This document shows, in pieces, positions 1 to 9,929 of a DNA stretch of 64,000 bases. A model generated the notes under the pieces. It did not search any database. It saw nothing but the letters and a program-made list of their open reading frames with translations, and was not told where the DNA came from. Both the position numbers and the translations under genes were made by a program. Location: the NCBI GenBank assembly GCA_963761015.1, contig CAVXFL010000009.1, forward strand, positions 1 to 64,000. Reading direction: 5' to 3'. Within the stretch, counting starts at the first letter, position 1; each line of letters begins with the position of its first letter. This DNA is from CAVXFL01 sp963761015 (GTDB taxonomy: Bacteria > Pseudomonadota > Alphaproteobacteria > Acetobacterales > Acetobacteraceae).

Positions 1-757
1 GGGTAGCACATAGGTAGCCGAACGCGGGAGAAGCCCGGGTTCAGGTGGCCCGTCCATAGGGCATGCGCGCGCATCGCGTGGGCGCTGATGACGAGCGGGG
101 AAGCATATCGGCCGCATCCGGCGGCCGGCTGACCCTCGCCGAGCTGGTGCAAAAGGGCAATTGAGGGAAGATGCTGATCGGTCGATCCGACGATCCACCA
201 AGCCCGCGTAGGGTGGTGGCCATTGCAGGCCGCTCATTCCGTTTGGGCGTGGATCGGCGGAACCCGATCTCGGCCAGCGGCCGCGTGGCCGCAGCGACAG
301 GCCGGACACACGACCGCAATCGCACCGGATCAGGATTTTTCTTCATCCGCCCCTTGCACCAACGGGGCCGTCCACACACGCCCACCTTGCTGCGTTCCAG
401 ATACGGCATTGGCAAACCGCCGGATGCGGAGCGGAAGGCGTTACGGCACCGGCCACTCAACCAGCCAGATGCAAGCGCATCCAAGAAATTCCGGACCAGG
501 TAGCGCACTGTGGCGGCCTGCGCGAGCATCAGACGACCAAGCCCCACTTTGGTCGGCCCGGTTCAGCCGCAGGCTTACGAGGAGCAGGACTATGGCCGCG
601 ACCGCACAGAGGATTTCTGTACGCCATTACAAACTGTTGATCTCGCGTACGGTAGTTCGCCAAATAATGTGCATGCCGCGCTGAACCGCGATGGCCAACT
701 TGCAGTAATTATTCGCGAACTCGATGATACTGGCGGCTCGTTGAACAGCACAGGCGT
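1..757. other. Region without a recognisable gene
   Basis: Open frames exist on both strands (roughly 41-547 minus, 171-503 plus, 510-770 plus), but none has a motif I recognise and they overlap each other. Base composition changes from GC-rich on the left to more mixed toward 700. The plus frame from about 550 to 770 reads fairly protein-like and could be an upstream, frame-shifted part of the interrupted gene that follows. I cannot support a gene here. Confidence 0.4.
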
Positions 758-775
758 TTGTCCAAACACAAATTC

Positions 776-1124
776 ATGGTACAAGCGCATCCTGAATTCT
801 ACCGCAGCCTCAACGACTACGAGCACGTTGGGACGGCCGAGCAATTTGGGCGCTGTGGGACTGGGAAGCAGAGCAGCGTGGAGGAGGAACCGCCGAGTCA
901 AGTGCTTGATCGCCTGCTGGAAAATGGGGCTGAGAACGCATGCGACGCTGGACGTGAACCAATCGACGATGATCAAGGTGAACCAGAAGAGTGGGAGTTC
1001 GATCCGGACAAGCATTCCGCAGCGTCGGAAATCGATTTCGCGGAGGAAATCGTCCGGCAGGAAGCCGCGAGCCCTAGCGGGGAACAGTACGGAGCAGCGT
1101 GTTCGCGCGCCGCGGGTGCTTTTA
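776..1124 (+). pseudogene. N-terminal part of a host gene interrupted by an IS630-family element
   Basis: An open frame starts at ATG 776 (or TTG 758) and runs into the TA target of the insertion sequence at 1123-1124. If the element 1125-2225 and one TA copy are removed, this frame joins without a shift to the open frame 2226-2691, giving one protein of about 270 residues. The product is acidic in its middle (Glu/Asp-rich around residues 65-100) and I do not recognise a domain in this half. The codon use is less GC-biased than in the housekeeping genes downstream, which suggests an accessory gene. The true start may lie further upstream if another frameshift exists near 770. Confidence 0.45.
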
Positions 1125-2225
1125 CTCACCAGTCAGTAATATAGGCGACACTTGGCGCCTTGAAGAATGACCGATCAACTGCGGCGCGCGCTTGATGGCG
1201 CTGAGTTGTGCCTCGATCCTGGCCTGCAGCTTTTCGCCGCGCCGCAGGGGCGCTCTGGCCACGCCGGTGCGCTTCACGTGGCTCCATACCAGTTCATCGG
1301 GGTTCAGTTCAGGCGCATAGCCGGGAAGAAAATGCAGCGTCAGCATGCCTTTCATGGAGGCAACATAGGTCTTCACCAGCGTGGTCTTGTGCGCGGGAAG
1401 TCCGTCGAGCACCAAATGCAACGGCTTCGAACGACGCCGCATCATTCGGCGCAGCAGCTCGACAAACAACTCGGCGTTCAGCCCGCCCTGGTAGGTGCAA
1501 TACCAGAACCCACCCCGAGCGTTACCGCGGAGGCCGCACTGATCGATTGCCGCTGGCCAGGGCGTTCGACCACGGGCGTCTGACCCTTCTTGGCCCAGGT
1601 CTTGCCATGCACGCTATCGGCACGAAAGCCCAACTCGTCCCAGAAATACACCTCACCGCCCGAGGCTTTTGCTTGTCTGGCAATGGCAGGATACCGTTCG
1701 CGCCGCCACGCCTCGATCGCTTCAGGATCGCGCTGGTAAGCGCGTTGCAGCGGCTTCTGCGGTGTCAGTCCCAGCTTGGCGAGCAGTTCTCCCACCGCCG
1801 TCACGCCAAGCCGAATGGCGAATTTCCGTTCGATCAGCTCGGCCACCAACGACCGCGTCCACAATCCGAAATCCAGGCCATACTGACGCGGATCGCGACC
1901 ATTGATCCAGCGGAACACCTGTTGCTCCTGATGCGGCGTCAGACTGCGTGGCCGGCCCGTCGCCGGCCTGGAGCGCAGTGCTCGCAGTCCCATACCCGGC
2001 TTTGCCGCCGCGTTCAGCCATCGGTAGATCGTCGTGCGATTGAAGCCGTACGAAGCCACCACCAATGACGGACGCTCGCCGTCCCGCACTCGCTCGACTG
2101 CCATCAATCGAATGGTCTCCAACGTCCGATGATCTAACCCGCGTCCGTCCTGCTTCATCCCGCCGCTATAGCACCGATCGCAACTCTGTACAACAGGAAC
2201 GTCGTCTTAATTCCCGACTGGTGAG
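1125..2225 (-). mobile_element. IS630-family insertion sequence (degenerate copy)
   Basis: The element is bounded by 13-bp inverted repeats TTACTCACCAGTC at 1122-1134 and its reverse complement at 2216-2228. TA dinucleotides at 1123-1124 and 2226-2227 are the target duplication expected for IS630/Tc1-mariner elements, so the element proper is 1125-2225 (1,101 bp). Its single transposase gene on the minus strand carries two 1-base deletions. The insertion splits a host gene whose two halves rejoin in frame on excision. Confidence 0.85.
1126..2158 (-). pseudogene. IS630-family transposase, broken by two frameshifts
   Basis: DDE transposase of the IS630 family, normally about 344 residues. The first 200 or so residues are readable: an N-terminal helix-turn-helix (ERPSLVVASYGFNRTTIYRW) and the first catalytic aspartate in YFWDELGFRAD. 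Near 1522 a base is missing (GTAACGCT where GTA AAC GCT is expected), moving the reading to another frame. That frame carries the second catalytic aspartate (LVLDGLPAHKT) and the DDE glutamate region (PGYAPELNPDELVW). Near 1173 a second base is missing; correcting it restores the usual family ending SFFKAPSVAYITDW and a stop at 1126-1128 inside the terminal repeat. With both bases restored the gene is 345 codons. No slippery heptamer is visible, so programmed frameshifting is unlikely. Confidence 0.85.
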
Positions 2226-2691
2226 TAAGTGGATACGCGAGGCTGTCGGCCTCGATCTCGCGCAGGTTGAACGTCGATGGAAAGAATTTCCGGTCATCAT
2301 TGTCCCGAAGCATGTCTCGGACAAGCACGGAGTCGAAGACCCTTATAGTCTTTTCGGCTATCTCAGTCAGGTCCGTCTCGCCTATATCGCCGGTGCAGAC
2401 TTGGCCGCGATTGCGATGTGTAGGGCAGTGACGGAAATTCTTATTCGCTTCCACTACAACCGAGACAACCAGACCGATTTGATGACTTCCATCAAGTCAA
2501 CCGCGAAACGGCCCCGCGAGGGGTCTATTTTGCGTGATCGAAACATTGTCGCAAAGGTGAGGGAAGCGAATGATATCCTTCACGTCAATAAAGATGACAT
2601 AGAACACAGGGACCGGTCGTCCGGTCTAATTCGCGATTGGGTCCAGGCGTTGCAGGACATGATCGTCGAGAGAAGTCGTGACCGTGCCTAG
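2226..2691 (+). pseudogene. C-terminal part of the IS-interrupted host gene (HEPN/DUF4145-like)
   Basis: The frame enters from the TA at 2226-2227 (AAG TGG ATA...) and ends at 2691. It contains a helical stretch GADLAAIAMCRAVTEILI followed by REANDILHVNKDDIEHRD and a C-terminal helix. The spacing of an aliphatic CRA-E helix and a later R-E-N-L-H segment resembles DUF4145/HEPN-like domains, which often occur in defence or stress loci; this is only a resemblance. The segment is in the same phase as the open frame ending at 1124, so it is the 3' half of the same gene. A second insertion sequence begins 39 bp beyond the stop. Confidence 0.5.
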
Positions 2692-2729
2692 GGGCGGATC
2701 GTCCGGCGCACCCCGGTACCCGTGCCCTA

Positions 2730-3902
2730 GTGTCCCGATTCCCAATTGCCATCCAAAAATCATGCGGCCCTCGCTTGGCCGAGAACGGCGCGGGCGCGTG
2801 TGATCTTGGCCAGGATCTCGGCGCCTTCTGCCCGCCAGACATACCGCCGGGGCGTGGCATTGCGGGCCGCGAGATAGGCTTTGATGTCGCGCACCAACTC
2901 GTTCACCGAACCGAAGCTGCCGGCACGGATCACGGCGCCGGTCAGCTCGGCGAAGAAGCGCTCCACCAGATTGAGCCACGACGACGAGGTCGGCGTGAAG
3001 TGCATGTGAAAGCGCGGGTGCCGCTCCAGCCAGGCGCGCACCTTCGGTTGCTTGTGGGTCGCATAGTTGTCGGCGATCAGATGCAGGTCGAGCCCGCGCG
3101 GCGTCTCGCGATCGATCTGCTTCAGGAACCGCAGCCATTCGACGTGCGTGTGGCGCGCCTCGGTGCGCGCGATCAGTTTGCCGGTCAGCTGGTTAAGCGC
3201 GGCAAACAACGTGATGGTGCCATGCCGAACGTAGTCGTGCGTCATGGTGCGCGGCCGCTTCGGCGCCAGCGGCAGCCCGAGTTGCGTGCGTTCGAGCGCC
3301 TGACACTGGCTCTTTTCGTCGCAGCACAGCACCAGCGCCTTGGCCGGCGGGTCCAGATAAAGCCCGATCACATCCCAGAACTTGTCCTCGAACTTCGCAT
3401 CGTTGGACAGCTTGAACGTCCTGACGCGGTGCGGCTTCAGCTCGTTGCGCGACCAGATGCGCTGCACCGAACTGGCGGAAACCCCGGCGTGCCGGCCCAT
3501 CGCGCGGATGCTCCAGCGGGTTTGTCCCGCCGGCGGCCGCGTCACCTCGGTGACCACCCGCGCCAGCGTGGCGGCCGGGATGGATGGTTTGCGGCCACGC
3601 CCGGGACGATCGTTGAGCCCGGCCAGACCCGCGGCTGCGAAGCGCCGCGACCACAGCGAAACCCGCTTCGGCGTGGTGTTCAGCCGTGCCGCGACGGCCT
3701 CCACGCCGAGCCCTTCCAGCCGCAACAGGATGATCGTCGCGCGGTCCCGATCGCGCATGCTGATGGCGCTGGCGCGGGACCGCCGACGCAACTCCGCCAG
3801 CACATCGGGCTCCGCCGTCAGCCGTCTGATCTGCTGTGACATGCGCCCCCCTTGCGAATCGGCGTGCAAGGGATTCTAGTCGGCATTAGCGAGGCAGGAC
3901 AC
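2730..3902 (-). mobile_element. IS630-family insertion sequence (intact)
   Basis: Imperfect terminal inverted repeats start GTGTCCCGATTC at 2730 and, read inward on the other strand from 3902, GTGTCCTGCCTC. Both ends are preceded by TA (2728-2729 and 3903-3904), the standard IS630 target duplication. The element is 1,173 bp with one complete transposase gene. It differs in sequence from the degenerate element at 1125-2225, so these are two separate insertions rather than a duplication. Confidence 0.85.
2760..3842 (-). CDS. IS630-family transposase (DDE superfamily)
   Basis: Cut-and-paste transposase of 360 residues that would excise and insert its element at TA sites. The N-terminus has two helix-turn-helix segments (GVEAVAARLNTTPKRVSLW and GRHAGVSASSVQRIW). 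The C-terminal DDE_3 core shows the three expected acidic residues in VLCCDEKSQCQAL, LIADNYATHK and LNLVERFFAEL. The start at 3842 is preferred over an upstream ATG at 3869 because a G-rich ribosome binding site (GGGGGG) lies just before it. The gene is uninterrupted and fills almost the whole element, so it may be active. Confidence 0.9.
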   Translation of the reverse strand: MSQQIRRLTAEPDVLAELRRRSRASAISMRDRDRATIILLRLEGLGVEAVAARLNTTPKRVSLWSRRFAAAGLAGLNDRPGRGRKPSIPAATLARVVTEVTRPPAGQTRWSIRAMGRHAGVSASSVQRIWSRNELKPHRVRTFKLSNDAKFEDKFWDVIGLYLDPPAKALVLCCDEKSQCQALERTQLGLPLAPKRPRTMTHDYVRHGTITLFAALNQLTGKLIARTEARHTHVEWLRFLKQIDRETPRGLDLHLIADNYATHKQPKVRAWLERHPRFHMHFTPTSSSWLNLVERFFAELTGAVIRAGSFGSVNELVRDIKAYLAARNATPRRYVWRAEGAEILAKITRARAVLGQARAA

Positions 3903-3925
3903 TAGGCTAGCCATCGTCTAGCAAG

Positions 3926-3958
3926 CGTAGGGTGGAATGCTCTTTGCGTTCCACCAAC
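3926..3958. repeat. REP-like hairpin, left flank of the RAYT gene
   Basis: The segment contains GGTGGAA (3931-3937) and its complement TTCCACC (3949-3955) around an 11-nt loop, preceded by GTAG. The same motif occurs in inverted orientation at 4549-4581 on the other side of the tyrosine transposase gene, as expected of REP sequences mobilised by RAYT proteins. Confidence 0.65.
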
Positions 3959-3994
3959 GACCGGCCCAACCATCAACGCCGATCCGCCCCAATC

Positions 3995-4528
3995 TCAACG
4001 CCGCTCGCCCCGATCACCCGCCCCATCGTCCCTACCTCTCCACGCCGCCGGATAGAGCCCCATCGCCACTGATTTGTGAAACGACGAGAACGGCCACGCC
4101 GCGACTTCCGTCACGAGGCCGTGCTTCACTGGATTGAAGTGAATGTAATCCATGTGGATTGCATAATCCCGGTCGTTCCTGATCGTGTGCTCCCAATATC
4201 GGCGCTGCCAAATTCCGCGCTCGCCCCGGCTCCGCCAACTCGCCGACAGCGCCTCCCCGGCCGCGACCCGCTCCGAGAACGCCATCTTGATGGCCTGCCA
4301 TCGCCGCGGGAAATCCGCATCCCCCTCCGGTAGCGTCCAAAGGGTGTGCAGGTGCTCCGGCAGCACGACCCAGGCATCGATGTGAAATGGCATCAATTCA
4401 CGCACCCGGCGCACCGATTGTCGCAAGAGGTCGATGTGCTGCACAAGCAAAGGACGATCGCGGTCAAGCAGGTTGACCGTGAAGAAATACGTGCCGCCGG
4501 CAACGCGGTTGCGCCGATAGTCCGGCAT
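3995..4528 (-). CDS. REP-associated tyrosine transposase (RAYT, Y1/HUH family)
   Basis: Single-strand DNA transposase related to the IS200/IS605 TnpA family, 177 residues, expected to bind and cut REP hairpins. The start at 4528 gives the canonical beginning MPDYRRNRVAGGTYFFTVNL. The HUH metal-binding motif is in HIDAWVVLPEHLHTLW and the catalytic tyrosine region in HMDYIHFNPVKHG. A longer frame back to 4624 runs through the REP hairpin and is not used. Inverted REP-like hairpins flank the gene on both sides, so gene plus repeats form a self-contained REPtron-like unit. The C-terminus after the tyrosine region is short and charged. Confidence 0.88.
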   Translation of the reverse strand: MPDYRRNRVAGGTYFFTVNLLDRDRPLLVQHIDLLRQSVRRVRELMPFHIDAWVVLPEHLHTLWTLPEGDADFPRRWQAIKMAFSERVAAGEALSASWRSRGERGIWQRRYWEHTIRNDRDYAIHMDYIHFNPVKHGLVTEVAAWPFSSFHKSVAMGLYPAAWRGRDDGAGDRGERR

Positions 4529-4548
4529 GCAAGAGGGATCGTGCCGCA

Positions 4549-4581
4549 GGGTGGTGGAATGCCAAATGCGTTCCACCCTAC
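4549..4581. repeat. REP-like hairpin, right flank of the RAYT gene
   Basis: GGTGGAA (4553-4559) pairs with TTCCACC (4571-4577), followed by CTAC. Read on the minus strand it begins GTAGGGTGGAA, the same as the left hairpin at 3926, so the two copies are inverted relative to each other around the transposase gene. Confidence 0.65.
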
Positions 4582-4662
4582 AATGACGGCCCGGTGCAAG
4601 CGGCGCATGCCGCGGAACGTCCACTCCCCACCCATGGCGGTCGTCGGATTGGGCGGTTAGTA

Positions 4663-4956
4663 TTACCGCCAGCGCGAGCGCATTGCCGCTGCCGCCCGGC
4701 GCCGCAGCTCCAGCAGCTCCGCTGGCTGCCGCCGACGCACCTTCGCCTCATCCTCGCACCGCTCGGCAGTCGCCAGCGCCATCCGTGCCCGCGCCCGGAG
4801 TAGCCATGCGATGCGTTCCAATAGGTCCGGCGGGGGCGGGCGCCTGCCCCGGCGGTAATCCCGGATGGTGTCGCGGGGTAGCCCCGGCAACTGCGCCGCT
4901 CCCACGCCGATGCCCGCCGGGTGTTCGTGCCGGTGCGACCAGGGAACAGCCGTCAC
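4663..4956 (-). CDS. Small putative helix-turn-helix protein (possibly a remnant)
   Basis: A 97-residue open frame with GTG start at 4956. The centre (AAQLPGLPRDTIRDYRRGRR) resembles the recognition-helix region of Cro/CI-type proteins, followed by PPPPDLLERIAWLL and an Arg-rich C-terminus. There is no clear ribosome binding site. It lies between the RAYT unit and the kdp promoter and reads away from kdp. It could be a truncated regulator left by mobile-element activity, or a spurious frame in GC-rich DNA. Confidence 0.35.
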   Translation of the reverse strand: MTAVPWSHRHEHPAGIGVGAAQLPGLPRDTIRDYRRGRRPPPPDLLERIAWLLRARARMALATAERCEDEAKVRRRQPAELLELRRRAAAAMRSRWR

Positions 4957-5112
4957 AACGCTGCCTCAATTGCCAATTCTACCAACGCAACCGGCAGTTC
5001 CACATGTCGTCCTACCATGGCCGAGGGCCACGGCGGGCGAGGCAGTCGCCCCTTGGGGCGCCCACCCTCGGCGGCGCGCGACAAAAACGATCTATACGAC
5101 TTTTATATTCGT

Positions 5113-5141
5113 TTGCCGTCCGCTCGATCTCGAATTTATAC
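5113..5141 (+). promoter_or_regulatory. Candidate kdp promoter and KdpE target region
   Basis: TTGCCG (5113-5118) and TTATAC (5136-5141) are separated by 17 bp, fitting a sigma-70 promoter. Just upstream is an AT-rich tract (ACAAAAACGATCTATACGAC then TTTTATATTC at 5101-5110) in otherwise very GC-rich DNA. T-rich sequences of this kind are bound by KdpE in enterobacteria. The inferred transcript would have a leader of about 115 nt before the first small reading frame at 5263. The assignment is by inspection only. Confidence 0.45.
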
Positions 5142-5262
5142 GCGGTCCGCGACATCTTCCCGCCCAGTCGTCACGCAGACGGTATGGGATCGATCCATGT
5201 CGATGCGGCGAACCGCGCGATTGGCTTCGCTGCCAATCGGTTCGACATTCGGGAGACCGACA

Positions 5263-5346
5263 GTGGTGGACGTTTTCTACATTGCGCTCGGCCTCGGCTT
5301 CTTTGGCCTGGCCGCGCTGTACGCCATCGCCTGCGACCGGCTCTGA
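5263..5346 (+). CDS. 27-residue membrane peptide upstream of kdpF
   Basis: A very short frame starting at GTG 5263 (or 5266), 6 nt after GGGAGA at 5251-5256. The product is one hydrophobic helix (VFYIALGLGFFGLAALYAIA) ending in CDRL. Comparable tiny membrane peptides are often found in front of kdpF in proteobacterial kdp operons. It ends 11 nt before kdpF. Its function is unknown; a role in assembling or stabilising the KdpFABC complex is a guess based on position. Confidence 0.6.
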   Translation: MVDVFYIALGLGFFGLAALYAIACDRL

Positions 5347-5357
5347 GGACGACATCC

Positions 5358-5447
5358 ATGGTTTTCGATTACGCCCTCGCCGGCGCGGTTGCGCTCGGGC
5401 TGCTGGTCTATCTGGTCTATGCCCTGATCCGGCCCGAGAAGTTTTGA
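5358..5447 (+). CDS. kdpF: K+-transporting ATPase subunit KdpF
   Basis: A 29-residue single-helix membrane peptide, exactly the length known for KdpF, with core VALGLLVYLVYALIRPEKF; the LIRPE(K/R)F ending is characteristic. KdpF sits in the membrane beside KdpA and stabilises the complex. It lies between the 27-residue peptide and kdpA (23-nt gap). Confidence 0.85.
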   Translation: MVFDYALAGAVALGLLVYLVYALIRPEKF

Positions 5448-5470
5448 GCGGCCGATAGGAAATCCTGTCC

Positions 5471-7198
5471 ATGACCGTCAACGGCTGGCTGCAGATCGCA
5501 ATCTACAGCGTCCTGATCATCCTGTTCGTCAAACCTTTCGGCATCTATATGGCCAAGGTATTCGCTGGCGAACGCACACTGCTGTCGCCGGTGCTGCGTC
5601 CGGTGGAAATCGGAATCTACCGGCTAAGCGGCGTGAACGAAGAGAAGGAGCAGCATTGGGTGACCTATGCGGTCGCCGTGCTGGCGGTCAGCATCGCCGG
5701 GTTCGTGCTGGTGTACGCCCTGCAACGGCTGCAGTTCCTGCTGCCGTTCAACCCGGCGCATCAGTCCGCGGTGGAGCAGAGCTCGTCGTTCAACACCGCG
5801 GTCAGCTTCATGACCAACACCAACTGGCAGGGCTACGGCGGCGAAACCACCATGAGCTATTTCACGCAAATGGTCGGGCTCACCACCCAGAACTTCGTCT
5901 CCGCCGCCGCCGGAATCGCGATTGCCATCGCGGTGATTCGCGGCTTCGCGCGCCGTTCGGCGCAGACCGTGGGCAATTTCTGGGTCGATCTGACGCGCTG
6001 CACGCTCTACGTCCTGCTGCCGCTGGCGATCGTGGTCGCGCTCGCGCTGATCGCGTGCGGGGTGCCGCAGAATCTCCATGCCTATACCGAGGCGACGACC
6101 TTGGAGGGCGCCAAGCAGATCATCGCGCAGGGGCCGGCCGCCTCGCAGATCGCGATCAAGCAGCTCGGCACCAACGGCGGCGGCTTCTTCAATGTCAACT
6201 CGGCGCATCCGTTCGAGAACCCCAACGCGATCTCCAACCTGATCGAGATGTGGTCGATCCTGGCGATCAGCGCCGCCCTCACCTACACGTTCGGCCGCAT
6301 GGTCGGCAGCCAGCGGCAGGGCTGGGCGATCTTCGCGGTCATGGGCATTCTGTTCCTCGCCGGGATGGCCCCCTGCTACTGGGCCGAGGCCCGCGGCAAT
6401 CCCGATCTTGCCAAATTCCATGTCGATCAGACCGCGAGCGCGCTGCAATCGGGCGGCAACATGGAAGGCAAGGAGGTACGCTTCGGCATCGCCAATTCGA
6501 CGATCTGGGCCACCGCGACGACCGATGCCTCGAACGGATCGGTGAACTCGATGCACGACAGCTACACGCCGCTCGGCGGCATCGTGCCGATGGTCAACAT
6601 CATGGTCGGTGAAATCATTTTCGGCGGTGTCGGCTCCGGCCTCTACGGCATGCTGCTGTTCGTCGTCATCGCGATGTTCATCGCCGGGCTGATGGTCGGG
6701 CGCACGCCGGAATACCTCGGCAAGAAGTTGGAGGCGAAGGAGGTCAAGATGGCTATCCTCGCCATTCTTATCGTGCCGCTCTCGATCCTCGGCTTCAGCG
6801 CGATCGCGACCGTGCTGCCGGCCGGGCTCGCCGGTGCTTCCAACGCCGGGCCGCACGGGTTCAGCGAGATCCTTTACGGCTATACGTCGGGAACGGGAAA
6901 CAACGGCAGCGCCTTTGCCGGACTCGGCGCCAACACGCCCTTCTACAACACGACGATCGGGCTCGCGATGCTGATCGGGCGCTTTCTTGTCATCATACCG
7001 GCGCTCGCGGTCGCCGGGTCGCTCGCGCGCAAGCGTATCGTTCCGGCCTCCGCCGGCACGTTTCCGACCGACGGCGGGTTGTTCGTGGGCCTCGTCGCCG
7101 GCGTGATCGTGATCGAGGGCGCACTGATCTACTTCCCGGCGCTCGCCCTCGGGCCGCTGGTCGAGCATTTCGCGCTGTACGCCGGCACGCTTTACTGA
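5471..7198 (+). CDS. kdpA: K+-transporting ATPase subunit KdpA
   Basis: The 575-residue channel-like subunit that binds and conducts K+ in the KdpFABC pump of the inner membrane. It belongs to the superfamily of K+ transporters with four M-P-M repeats. The four selectivity-filter loops are visible: NTNWQGYGGE (about residue 115), GTNGGGFFN (about 233), YTPLGGIVPMVN (about 366) and SGTGNNGSAFAGL (about 477). Length and motifs are as in functional homologues. kdpB follows after 14 nt. Expression probably depends on the KdpD/KdpE pair encoded in the same operon. Confidence 0.98.
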   Translation: MTVNGWLQIAIYSVLIILFVKPFGIYMAKVFAGERTLLSPVLRPVEIGIYRLSGVNEEKEQHWVTYAVAVLAVSIAGFVLVYALQRLQFLLPFNPAHQSAVEQSSSFNTAVSFMTNTNWQGYGGETTMSYFTQMVGLTTQNFVSAAAGIAIAIAVIRGFARRSAQTVGNFWVDLTRCTLYVLLPLAIVVALALIACGVPQNLHAYTEATTLEGAKQIIAQGPAASQIAIKQLGTNGGGFFNVNSAHPFENPNAISNLIEMWSILAISAALTYTFGRMVGSQRQGWAIFAVMGILFLAGMAPCYWAEARGNPDLAKFHVDQTASALQSGGNMEGKEVRFGIANSTIWATATTDASNGSVNSMHDSYTPLGGIVPMVNIMVGEIIFGGVGSGLYGMLLFVVIAMFIAGLMVGRTPEYLGKKLEAKEVKMAILAILIVPLSILGFSAIATVLPAGLAGASNAGPHGFSEILYGYTSGTGNNGSAFAGLGANTPFYNTTIGLAMLIGRFLVIIPALAVAGSLARKRIVPASAGTFPTDGGLFVGLVAGVIVIEGALIYFPALALGPLVEHFALYAGTLY

Positions 7199-7212
7199 GA
7201 CAGAGATTAGAG

Positions 7213-9309
<2,097 letters not shown>

Positions 9310-9323
9310 AGGAGACCGCACCG

Positions 9324-9929
9324 ATGAACCATATTCGCCCCGCCATCGTCATTATCGTCGCGATGACCCTGCTCACTGGCCTCGCCTATCCGCTGGCGAT
9401 GACCGGGATCGCGCAAGTCGTGTTTCCGTGGAAGGCCGATGGCAGCCTGATCGAACGGAACGGCAAGGTGATCGGCTCGGCGCTGATCGGGCAGAATTTT
9501 ACCTCGGAGAAGTATTTTCATCCGCGCCCGTCGGCGACCAGCGAGCCGGATCCGAAGGACCCGAGCAAGACCATTCCGGTTCCCTACGCCGCCGACAGCT
9601 CCGCCGGCTCCAATCTCGGGCCCACCTCGAAGGTGCTCGTCGAGCGCGTGAAGGCGGACGCCGCGAAGCTCGCCGCCGAGAACCCGGGCGTGCCGATCCC
9701 GGCCGATCTGGTTACGACGTCGGCGAGCGGGCTCGACCCCGACATCACCCCGGCCGGCGCCTTGTTTCAGGCGCCGCGCGTCGCCAAGGCGCGCGGATGG
9801 CCCCAGGCGCGGGTGCGCGCGCTGGTGGAGCGCCATATCAGTGGCCGTTTCCTGGGCATTTTCGGCGAGCCGCATGTGAACGTGCTGAAGCTGAACCTGG
9901 CGTTGGACAACCTGGATCGCGCGGGGTGA
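9324..9929 (+). CDS. kdpC: K+-transporting ATPase subunit KdpC
   Basis: A 201-residue subunit with one N-terminal membrane helix (IRPAIVIIVAMTLLTGLAYPL) and a periplasmic domain containing the typical NFTSEKYFHPRPSA segment and the C-terminal GEPHVNVLKLNLAL. KdpC stabilises the pump and raises affinity for ATP/K+. The start at 9324 follows GAAGGAGA. Its stop overlaps the kdpD start as ATGA (9929), indicating translational coupling. Confidence 0.96.
   Translation: MNHIRPAIVIIVAMTLLTGLAYPLAMTGIAQVVFPWKADGSLIERNGKVIGSALIGQNFTSEKYFHPRPSATSEPDPKDPSKTIPVPYAADSSAGSNLGPTSKVLVERVKADAAKLAAENPGVPIPADLVTTSASGLDPDITPAGALFQAPRVAKARGWPQARVRALVERHISGRFLGIFGEPHVNVLKLNLALDNLDRAG

Noticed and set aside
590..1129. 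Minus-strand 179-residue open frame
   Set aside because: It is the shadow of the plus-strand interrupted gene and has no recognisable domain.
1478..1540. Programmed frameshift in the first IS630 transposase
   Set aside because: No slippery heptamer or downstream stimulator is seen, and a second unrelated deletion near 1173 also breaks the gene.
5624..7168. Long minus-strand open frame opposite kdpA
   Set aside because: Its product is Arg/His/Asp-rich low-complexity sequence, as produced opposite GC-rich genes; kdpA is certain.
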